In this document: one piece after another, positions 47,573-58,400 of the stretch
Numbering within the stretch: the stretch's first letter is position 1
How the letters are laid out: every line of letters starts with the position of its first letter
Origin: Arenicola marina
Taxonomy: Eukaryota > Annelida > Polychaeta > Arenicolidae
Direction: 5' to 3'
NCBI GenBank assembly: GCA_964019135.1
Contig: OZ025261.1
Location: 31,790,029-31,854,028, forward strand
DNA length: 64,000 nt
Translations under genes and position numbers: made by a program
Notes under the pieces: generated by a model
What the model was told of the DNA's origin: nothing
The model's database searches: none
What the model saw: the letters and a program-made list of their open reading frames with translations, nothing else

Positions 47573-49377
47573 CATGATTCAATGTTGTGAACTTGGAGCA
47601 ATATTCTCACTGCTGAGCTCATGGCCATATTTAGCCATTTTGGGCCAGAACACAGCCAGCATCCGAACTTATGAAGCATGGAGCGTCGACATAACACATG
47701 ATGTGGTCATTCTGACGAACGGTGTAGGCCTATAGTTATTAGTTATTATAGTGGTCCTACCAAGGTGGCAACAATGTATTTTTTATCGACGCATGCGCAT
47801 GTAGAGTCATAATCCAAAGGAAGTGAACCCCCTCCCTCCCCACAGCCCCCCACCCGCTCCTGAAATTGCGTTTCAATGTTTACATGATATAGGTGCCCTG
47901 GTGTGCTTCGTGTCGGTGGGGAAGAGGGGGGTGGGGTGGGGCTATGGAGGTCTGGGCATGGATCACGCCGCGGCCAGGAAATGGCCTGGTACGGGGGGCT
48001 CCAAGTCAGTCAGGCGAGACCACGCCCTCCACCCCCCCCCCCATCCCCCTGCCAGTGTGTGTCATGGATACGCCAGGGTTTAGGGACACGCCAGGGTATT
48101 ACTCACCCTGACACTAGCGCCCTCGCCCGTCACACACCACTGGGTGGGTGGGTCGTGCCTGTGTGCACGGAGACACCAAGCTCAGTGGGTAGCGCACGGA
48201 AGTAAACAAGGACAGAACTGGGCCCGAATGGCCATGACCGAATATTTCATCCTCGACTTGGACATTAACCATTCTCTGCCTTCGACACTAACATGGAACT
48301 GTAAATAAAGGGATTTTTATAATGCGGACAGGGCCCATCTAGCCGACAAGGTGTCGGTAGATGGGAACCAGCCTGTTGTGTGTGTGTGTGGTGGGGGGGG
48401 GGGGGGGTACACGGGAACCATCCTCTTATAGTGTGTGTGTGTTTCGGTGTGGGGGGGGGGGTGAGGCTTGTGTGGTAGACACCCTGTTCGTACGCAACTA
48501 TCAAGGTGATGCGGTAATTATCAATTATAACATAAAACATGCTTTCCTCAGCTTTATCAGATGTCTAGCATTGGAGAGCAAACCCAAATTGCCCTTGGTA
48601 AAGAACAAACATGAAGCCTTCAGTTCTCTTCAGAGGTTAATTTATCATAAATACTAGTTCAGTTGTTTGCGTAAAAGCTCAGGCGTTTGCCAGGGCCGCG
48701 ATGACGTAACGGGGAGGTTACTGAAACACTCACCGAGCCATGGACACGCGGTCGCCATGACGTACCGGGGAGGTTACTAAAACACGCACCGAGCCGCCTG
48801 GCACACCATTGCAATACATTGGAATCTGCGACTTCTTGGCCTTTGGGGTGCTGCCTTGAGTGGCTGTTAATGATGATTCCCACTCGCGGTGTTAAAGGAA
48901 GCCGTTCAACATGGCTAGAAGCGGCCAGCTGTCTCCAGGAGGCCCTAGGTGGCGGCACTGTCTTTAGCGCCAGATAGACTGCCGGCGCGTGTGTTCATGG
49001 TGACTTGACACTGGTTTGTAACAAAAGTAATAAGTACTTATCTTGTTTTCTTTCAATCGCGACAGATCATCGCTCTTATTTTCGCCCAGACGAATCCCAA
49101 TCCCACAAAGGGTGAATGTTCGCGACTAACGGGTGACAATAAACCTTAGATATCAATACTAAACGAGGCAAAAACCGCATCACTGACATGCATTAGCTGA
49201 ATCAGTGCGTGATTTGTGACCATAACACCAGACGACAGGTGAACGGCTAATTGATGAGGACGTGTAGTTTTGAGTGGCTTCCATGATCCGTCAAGCGGTT
49301 GAACCCGGCAGGTGTCGGGGTTAGAAAGTGCCATGTGACATCCATGGCACGCCAAGGTCAAACTGGTCCGCATTGTC
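47573..49377. other. unique intergenic sequence
   Basis: Single-copy, with GT-rich or poly-G runs near 48,385-48,470. A tRNA-like A-box word (AGCTCAGTGGGTAGCGCA) occurs at about 48,178-48,195 without a matching B box. Two similar segments near 48,700 and 48,755 share CGGGGAGGTTACT and CACCGAGCC. No exon supported. Confidence 0.45.
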
Positions 49378-50705
49378 TTATATCACATTACACATTGGCA
49401 TTATCTTATTATATTACATTACACGTTGGCATTACCTTATTATATTACATTACACATTGGCATTGCCTTATTATATTACATTACACATTGGCATTGTCTT
49501 ATTATATTATATTACACGTTGGCATTGCCTTATTATATTACATTACACGTTGGCATTATCTTATTATATTATATTACACGTTGGCATTATCTTATTATAT
49601 TACATTACACATTGGGATTGTCTTATTATATTACATTACACATTGGCATTGTCTTATTATATTATATTACACGTTGGCATTGTCTTATTATATTATATTA
49701 TATTACACGTTGGCATTACCTTATTATATTACATTACACGTTGGCATTGTCTTATTATATTATATTACACGTTGGCATTGCCTTATTATATTACATTACA
49801 CATTGGCATTGTCTTATTATATTATATTACACGTTGGCATTGCCTTATTATATTACATTACACGTTGGCATTATCTTATTATATTATATTACACGTTGGC
49901 ATTGCCTTATTATATTACATTACACATTGGCATTGTCTTATTATATTACATTACACGTTGGCATTGTCTTATTATATTATATTACACGTTGGCATTGCCT
50001 TATTATATTACATTACACATTGGCATTGTCTTATTATATTATATTATATTACACGTTGGCATTGCCTTATTATATTACATTACACATTGGCATTGTCTTA
50101 TTATATTATATTATATTACACGTTGGCATTACCTTATTATATTACATTACACGTTGGCATTGTCTTATTATATTATATTACACGTTGGCATTGCCTTATT
50201 ATATTACATTACACATTGGCATTGTCTTATTATATTATATTACACGTTGGCATTGCCTTATTATATTACATTACACGTTGGCATTATCTTATTATATTAT
50301 ATTACACGTTGGCATTGCCTTATTATATTACATTACACATTGGCATTGTCTTATTATATTATATTACACGTTGGCATTGCCTTATTATATTACATTACAC
50401 ATTGGCATTGTCTTATTATATTATATTACACGTTGGCCATGCCTTATTATATTACATTACACGTTGGCATTATCTTATTATATTATATTACACGTTGGCA
50501 TTGCCTTATTATATTACATTACACATTGGCATTGTCATATTATATTATATTATATTACACGTTGGCATTACCTTATTATATTACATTACACGTTGGCATT
50601 ACCTTATTATATTACATTACACATTGGCATTGCCTTATTATATTACATTACACGTTGGCATTATCTTATTATATTACATTACACGTTGGCAATACACGTT
50701 GGCAT
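49378..50705. repeat. 31-bp AT-rich minisatellite
   Basis: About 42 units of 31 bp containing TTATTATATTACATTACACG and TTGGCATTGTC, with alternating ACGTT/ACATT and TTACATT/TTATATT variants and occasional extra TATAT steps. Three plus-strand frames of 430-519 codons are open only because the unit lacks stops in every frame. Strongly AT-rich, unlike most other arrays here. Confidence 0.96.
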
Positions 50706-52849
50706 TATATATTTATAGTGTTGGTTCAACCATTTCGCGTATTAAATGTGTGCATGATGAAGATTAAAGTACACGGTACTGATGACAACCAGCTTGTGTC
50801 TGCCAAGTGTCTTATACGTCGTCTGCCAAGTATTGTCTATGCGGGTTGTAACATTTGATTACGTCACGCACATGTAGACAAAAATGGAATGATACGCCTA
50901 CAATATTGACACAACTACATGCCTCTGGTATGCAATTAAAAAACTATGTGTGAAAGATATTAAAGCCGTAATTCTGTAACAAGAGAAACTTCAATTATGC
51001 TGTGCAGATATGGAATAGTTTTTTAAGGTGTGTTTTCGGAACTTATTTGGCAATAAATATTATATTTAGCAATTTATCAATGTTATGTCATGTGATGCTC
51101 AGGCAAGTTTAATTACCCATGGGCGTCGGAACAAGATGTAGGACAACGATTAAATAAAAGAAGGTAAACATTGCATTAACAGACGAGAGACCAGTGACTA
51201 CTCCAGTCCCATACAACGAAGCAACTCGCGGATTAATAATAATTATGGTACCCACCCCGCTCCTCTTCTAATAAAGAAAGATGTTTCCACCATTGGTCAC
51301 TTGCAAAATAGTATCAAAAAATATTCGTTTCCGCTTGGTTAATGCTTTTTTCTTCAGGACTGAGTGCAAGCACGACTTTCGGTGGCTCATGGCCCGCCAA
51401 TGTCACACCAATGACATATATATATATATATATATATATTATGACTCACCCTTTCTATGCACGTCGTGCCGATTCAAGCCCGTCACGCTTCAGTATATTG
51501 GATGGCGTCCCTGGAGCTCGCTGCACGATTCCCTGACTCGACCGTCAATTTTATCTGTCCGTTGATACATGCGGGGATTGACCAGCAACAGGCAGCAAGC
51601 CTGAAACCGATGTTATTCACAGACGTGTAATGTGCCATTCGTATTACTGGCTCGACTATGAGCAACGCAATCCCTTGCCTGCGGTATTTTACCTGCAGCA
51701 CCAGCTTTGATTGTATATAAGAAGTCTAAGTGGTTCGGTTTGCCGTCAGCCATGCGTAAATTACACCTCCTCTCCCAGCCATGACACCCAACTCCTGAAT
51801 ACAGAATACACAGTAGTTGTTTGTACCGAATGGCCTCAGCCCCATAGTAATCCCGTGGACGTGTAATGCTAACCAGTCACCCACAGTTAAACACTTCTTT
51901 AAATCCCACCACACTGACTGAAGAAAATCTGCCAGCCCCAAACTATTTTCTGGAGCGGTCCTGCTTTTCCTACTAACGTGTAACTAAAGTGTAGTATTAT
52001 TTGAAAATATTAAGAATTGAAGTTTGCTTTCGCGTACTGAAGCTTTTGCTTAATTATTAGGTTAAGCTGCATTGAGCAACATTAATGGTAAAGGTACGAT
52101 CAGGTTTAGGATACAGTCAAGGCTGAACCTTGAACTTTGTTTTGGTCTCGCCACGATGGCAGGCATTGTACATACCACTTGGGACTTACGTGGAAAATAT
52201 ATAGATCGTAACAGCATGTGTCGCAACATTTGTAGCGAAGACATTTTTCGCACGACATTAAAATGTTGTGGCAACCCCATTTGTCGCAACGCGATTTGCG
52301 TCAAAAATCAAGAACAAATGACACAACGCAGTTACGGCAAATATTGCTATGTTGCGACAAAAAGTATCCCCGGACAATGAGGTAAGCGAGGCGGTTCATT
52401 AGAGTTGGCGTCAGCATATCATGTCCTCATCCCAGCACGGAGGAGCGAGGACGTGGGGGGTGGGGGGAGGGGGGGTCTTTCTCGTAGGTCACGATACTCT
52501 GGTGCTCATCCTAGCACGGAGGAGCGAGGACGTGGGGGTGGGGGGAGCGGGGGGGGGTGGGTCTTTCTCGTTGGTCACCATACTCTGGTCGTGCCTTGGT
52601 ATGCACCACTCCCGTTTCAACGTGACTCGTAATCCTCATTGAGCGCCGCGGCAGCAGGAGACATGACAGCTTGAGAAGAGAAGTCTGTAATATTACGCCG
52701 CTTTCGTCCATAAACGCACCTACCAACGAGTTCTTGATTTGCAATCGTAATTGAACCAAAATTACCATTGACAGTAGAGATTGAAATTATTTGTTTCCTA
52801 TTTTTTTCATTTACCACATGCACGTGCCTGCCTAACGGAATCTTTGAAC
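50706..52849. other. unique AT-rich intergenic sequence
   Basis: Single-copy, with a (TA)n tract at about 51,415-51,440 and two roughly 80-bp related G-rich segments at 52,430-52,600 (CACGGAGGAGCGAGGACGTG repeated). No exon with convincing borders. Confidence 0.45.
51415..51440. repeat. (TA)n microsatellite
   Basis: Uninterrupted run of TA dinucleotides. Confidence 0.9.
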
Positions 52850-53270
52850 TTGCATTAGGAAATGTACCACATGCATGGGCCTGCATAAGGAAATGTACCA
52901 CATGCATGGGCCTGCATAAGGAAATTCACTCCATATATGGGCCTGCATAAGAAAATGTACCATATGTATGGGCCTACATAAGAAAATGTACTCCATGTAT
53001 GGACCTGCATAAAAACATGCATAACATTATGGACCTGCCTAAGGAAATGTACCACATGATGGGCCTGCATAAGGAAATGTACCATATTATGGACCTGCAT
53101 AAGGAAATGTACCATATTATGGACCTGCATAAGGAAATGTGCCACATGTCAAGCCTGCCTAAGGAAATGTATCACATGCATGGCCTGCCTAAGAAAATGT
53201 ACCACATGTATGGGCCTGCCTAAGATAATTGCCACATGCATCAGCCTGCCTAAGATAATTTGCCACATGA
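52850..53270. repeat. approx. 31-bp minisatellite
   Basis: About 13 units with GGAAATGTACCACATGCATG and GGCCTGCATAA, drifting at the right end to GCCTGCCTAAG forms. Confidence 0.93.
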
Positions 53271-53775
53271 CATGTGACGTGTGTTTGACATGTGACCTAT
53301 GGACGTGTGTTGAGATGTGACCTATGGACGTTTGTTTAACATGTGACCTATGGACGTTTGTTTGACACGTGATCTATGGACGTTTGTTTAACATGTGACC
53401 CATGGACGTTTGTTTAACATGTGACCTATGGACGTTTGTTTAACATGTGACCTATGGACGTTTGTTTGACATGTGACCTATGGACGTGTGTTTGACATGT
53501 GACATATAGACGTGTGTTTGACATGTGACCTATGGACGTGTGTTTGACATGTGACCTATGGACGTGTTTGACATGTGACCTATGGACGTGTGTTTGACAT
53601 GTGCCCTATGGAGGTGTGTTTGACATGTGACCTATGGACGTGTGTTTAACATGTGACCTATGGAAGTGTGTTTAACATGTGACCTATGGACGTGTGTTTG
53701 ACATGTGACCTATGGACGTGTGTTTGACATGTGACCTATAGACGTGTGTTTGACATGTGACCTATGGACGTCCCT
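53271..53775. repeat. 26-bp minisatellite with TGACCTA motif
   Basis: About 19 units of 26 bp with ACATGTGACCTATGGACGTG and TGTTTG. It adjoins the preceding array. On the minus strand each unit carries TAGGTCA, a nuclear-receptor half-site word. Confidence 0.94.
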
Positions 53776-55137
53776 CGGTGCAGGTATGGACACGCCACAA
53801 CATGGTCTGGTCTACCGACCACAATCAGCCTTGTATCTAGCTGACCAGTTTCACAGTTAATGTGTATATAATCTTCAGACTAAAGGGAGGTCTCGTCTAC
53901 TATTGCAGTCTGTGCCAACAGGTTAGCGTTGTGGTACGTATTGTTAACATTATCTAAATGGCGAGTGCGCAATAAACATTCAAAGTCATAACGCCATGCT
54001 AACAGAAATACAACAGGTTTATTGCAGATTAAATATAATATAAAATGCTTGGTCGTGGTCGTAATAAAATAGTCGTGATAGTGATATGATGTATAACTTG
54101 TTTAATCACCACACACAAGGCAGTGTGGGAAGCCTGATCCAGAAGCGAGTGTTGCAGTCAGCTGTAGCCATGTCATAAGGTAGCGGCAGGTCTAGATACT
54201 TGTTGCGTACGTCGCAGTGGTTGGCTTGTCATAACCTTGGTTTGTCATAACCTTCGTTTGTTATAACCTTGGTTTGTCACAAAATGTGTTCGTCATTACC
54301 TTTGTTTGTCATGCGTGTGTGTCGTAACGTTTGTCAAAACGTTTGTTTGTCGTGACGATCATGTCATAACCTTTGTAATAACGTTTGTTCGTCATACCGT
54401 TTCTTTGCGTCATAACGTTCGTCATAACCTTGGTTTGTCATACCGTTTCTTTGGGTCATAGCGTTTGTCATTACCTTAGTTTGTCACAACCTTGGTTTGT
54501 CATAACCTTGGTTTGTCATAACCTTTGTTCGTCATAACCTTGGTTTGTCATAACCTTTGTTCGTCAAAGTCTTTGTTCGTCATAACCTTTGTCATAACCA
54601 ATCTTTGTCATAACGTTTATGTGTCATAACGCACTCCATCCTGATACCAGTGGAAGACTAGACTCTTTCACTCTACTGTCTCGTCCAGATATGCTCACGG
54701 CTTCCATACTAAGTGTCATAGACACACGGTGTCCGCTCTATACATATGTACACAATGACCGTCTCTCTGACTAGGCGCCGTCTGATACCCGCACTGCATG
54801 CTGGGACATCCCAGTGCCCACTCGTCCCCTAGATGGCGCTGTCCGGCACGCCACATTAGCCTGGTTCCGGGCCTCTCGTCGCGCACACTGCACATGTTGG
54901 GGCGGCGGTAGTACCCGCAACCCATCGCAAGATGGCGCCACGATGCATGCTACGGCGGATCGCCCGACGGTGCTGTTGTCATGGCAACGGCTCCCCCCCA
55001 GTGGCGCACTACCGCCTCCCACGGGACAGCAGCTCGTCTCTCGGGCTGGCTGACCCCGCATATAACCGCATATTGCTCCATAGTCACATACACCATTCAA
55101 TCCAATATACTAATACACTGCTATCAAAGCCGCAGCC
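53776..55137 (-). other. probable 3' UTR and downstream flank of the collagen-like membrane gene
   Basis: Lies immediately downstream (minus strand) of the stop codon at 55138. The first AATAAA on the minus strand is at 54018-54023, which would give a 3' UTR of about 1.1 kb containing the 54222-54640 repeat. The part from 54,715 to 55,080 is GC-rich and includes CCCCTAGATGGCGCT (54826-54840), a CTCF-like word, and AAGATGGCGCC near 54,930. UTR assignment is inference. Confidence 0.4.
54222..54640. repeat. approx. 17-bp minisatellite
   Basis: Irregular units of TTTGTCATAACCTTGG, with CGTTTG/CTTTG variants and variable spacing, probably inside the 3' UTR of the minus-strand gene. Confidence 0.9.
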
Positions 55138-55427
55138 TCAGAAGGCCGTTCGCCCCTCGCCGGGTATCGAGGAGTAGTTGTTCTCCGCGTCCGCCTGAGC
55201 ACCATCGAAGCCGCTGTTCTCGTACTTCTTCCAGAGGTCGCTGTTGGCCTTGCCGTTGAGATTGTTTTGGTAGTGGTTGTCGGCTGCCCTCTGGCGGCGG
55301 TGGCAGGTGACAATGATGAGGGTGATAAGGAGGAGCAAGGTGACTAGCGCCAGCCAGATGATCACACCAAGGATCAGGTAGGGGTTCAGGAACTTCTGGC
55401 ACCACTCGCACTCAGATATCAGCTCCT
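55138..55427 (-). CDS. exon 6 of the collagen-like membrane gene (transmembrane segment and tail)
   Basis: Acceptor CGCCTTACAG. Residues 318-413: a short juxtamembrane SECEWCQKF with two cysteines (possible interchain disulphides), the hydrophobic helix YLILGVIIWLALVTLLLLIT and LIIV, the basic HRRQR, and a cytoplasmic tail with tyrosines in DNHYQN, KKYENSGF and NNYSSI that could be phosphorylated. Stop TGA at 55140-55138. Confidence 0.85.
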
Positions 55428-58400
55428 CTGTAAGGCGGGAAAGCATTGTTATAATACGAAAGCTAAAGGGCTAGATATACAATAATCATAATAGGCCTAA
55501 TAATATTGTTTATTCCAACTGTAGGCACCAGGCCCATGGTACAAAAATAGAAACATCTAATTTACAACAAAACATTTTTACAATAGAAAACCAAAAATCC
55601 TTAAGGTGAAATATCTCAACGTAAATACGTTTCTTCATATAGTTTAGCTGCACATTTAGCAAATATATCTAGGTCATACAGTTTTTCTTCATCATTGGAA
55701 GACATTAATTTGCAAAAATCTACAAGGTTGCAATATTGGAGGCCTTTTCTAGATATATACTTAAACCTTAACGGTAAGTAAAATATAGTAAGATATACAA
55801 TAAATGCATAATATTAACGAATGTTGCATGCCTTTTTGTTTAATTTAATAACTATAGCTGTTATATATATGTTGTAAATTAGACACGATAGCGTCATAAC
55901 ATTACAGTTAACACGCCACAGGTTTCCACGGTTACGTTATGACGTGAGATTTGGTTAGTCGTCGCATTCTCACCGAAGGTGGCGCTGTTTGTGGCGTTGG
56001 CCTTGGGTCCTGGTGGACCACGTGCCCCGGAGTCGCCCTTGACCCCCGGCGGCCCTGTGGCTCCCATGCCACCGAGCGGTCCCAGGGGTCCCGTGGCCCC
56101 CTGGCGGCCCGTGGAACCGGTGGCTCCATGGTTACCCATGGGTCCCTCGGGGCCCGTGGCTCCCCGCTCCCCGTTGGGACCCCTCTCCCCGCGCGGCCCT
56201 GTCGAGCCGGCCCCTCCATTGGCTCCCTGTAAGAGACAACAGGTCAGCGACACGGCTACAATACAGGCTTAGGGTACCGTGTATATAAGTTAATGTGCAA
56301 GGAACACGACAGTACCGACAGTACACGACACGACAATACTAATGGAGTCCGTTTTCCGGGGACATTAACTGATGTAAAATCCACGCCTTTATGACTCAAA
56401 CACACTACAGTACAAAAAAATAACGTCGTGAGAGAGCAATGAAGTGACGTCACTAGTTGATTTCACATCACGGTTAATAATCAAAATACGGTATAGATCT
56501 TAATAATTAGGGTTAAAGTTGCACAGCGGGCTCTTTCCTGCCAAAACTACAGAGGTCAATATACATTCACAAACAAGAATCAGTCCTTAAATCATTCAAG
56601 ATTTCCTTTGTCTATACTCCACGCATACCAGACTGCCAAATAGAGTCTCTTAGCCTTGCCCGTGATATCACTTTACCACAAGTTTTCAACTTAGTGGTAA
56701 ACGTCATCAGTTTGTGTGCTTCGCGATGCTTTGTTATAAGTAGCAGTGCCGAGAGTTCTGTGGTGACACATTTGCCACATCACAGCCTAAACGGCGATGT
56801 TTATCAAGTTTCTGAATTTACAGAAAGAAGTTTTCTGCAAATTTTCTGCAAATTTTGATATAAATTTTGCCTGGGCTTCGTTTTGGCGGGAAAGAGCTCG
56901 ATATCCAACTTTAATAATAAAAATACAGATACTGGGTACAGGTCTTCAGGGCTGGTCATCAGAATACTCCCTTCGCCCCGCGCGCGGCGTATGGACAGCA
57001 GCCTACCTCCCTAATGTGTTGGCAACAGCTTACCCCCCGACTGTGTTGACAGCAGCCTACCCCCCCACTCCCACCCCGGCCTGCTTTAACAGCAGGCTAC
57101 CCCTCCCCCCCTCCCCTCCAGTGTTGACAGCAGCCTACCGCTGGTCCCGTGGCTCCGGTGGCGCCCTCTTTCGGCACTTGAGGCGTGGTTCCGCCGTTTT
57201 CGTAGCCGTCGGTCTCTGGCGGGAAGGAGATGTTGTCGGGACACTGGACACTGTCTCCGGCCGGATACTTGCTGAGATCTGTAACCACAAGCGCCGAGCT
57301 ACATGCCAAGACATCAAAATATCACTCGGAACTTCAGGCTGGTACCTGTGTCACTGTAAGCGTTATAACTGGCTGGTACCTGTGTCAATGTGAGCGTTAT
57401 GACAGACTGGTACCTGTGTCAGTGTAAGTGTTATAACAGGCTGGTATCTGTGTCAATGTAAGCGTTATAACTGGCTGGTACCTGTGTCAATGTGAGCGTT
57501 TAACAGACTGGTATCTGTGTCAATGTGAGCGTTATAACAGACTGGTACCTGTGTCAATGTAAGCGTTATAACAGACTGGTACCTGTGTCAATGTAAGCGT
57601 TATAACAGACGGGTACCTGTGTCAATGTAAGCGTGATAACAGACTGGTACCTGCGTTAATATGAGCGTTATAACGGGCTGGTACCTGTGTCAATGTAAGC
57701 ATTAAAACAGGCTGGTACCTATGTCATTATGAGCGTTATAACAGGCTGGTACCTGTGTCAATGTAAGCGTTATAACAGGCTGGTACCTGTGTCAATGTAA
57801 GCGTTATAGCAGGCTGGTACCTGTGTCATTGTGGGCGTTATGACAGGCTGGTACCTGTGTCAATGTAAGCGCTATAACAAACTGGTACCTGTGTCAATGT
57901 AAGCGTTATAACAGGCTGGTACCTGTGTCAATGTAGGCGGAGACGGAGAACTTGTTGGGCCAGCTGAGGTTGTCGAAGAAGACCAGGTCCCCTGGCTGGG
58001 GCTCCGCTGCGCCGTTCGCCAGGGCGGACCGCAAGGTGTGGGGGTCGGAGGTGAAGTCATAGGCCACGGGGCCCGGCAGGGACCGGATGTAAATCCCGAA
58101 GCGATCCTGAGCCTGAACCGTGACGCAGGTGGCGTTCTGGAGCGTCCAGAGGTAGACCTGAAACATGGCGTGAAGTCACTTAGCACATGGAAGTGAATAA
58201 CAACAGAACACTGTTGATAGATGGTAGTGGCCACAGGTAGAGCTGAAACATGGCGTGGGGCCACTTAGCACATGGAAGTGTATAACAACAGAACACTGTT
58301 GATAGATGGTAGTGGCCACATGTAGACCTGTAACATGGCGTGGGGCCACTTAGCACATGGAAGTGCATAACAACAGAACACTGTTGATAGATGGTAGTGG

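Noticed and set aside
49299..50858. Hydrophobic Tyr/Ile/Leu frames resembling a membrane protein
   Set aside because: The AT-rich 31-bp repeat has no stop in any of three plus frames; the apparent membrane character reflects base composition.
52072..52380. 102-codon plus-strand frame with several cysteines
   Set aside because: Overlaps an equally open minus frame. No signal peptide, splice sites or recognisable domain.
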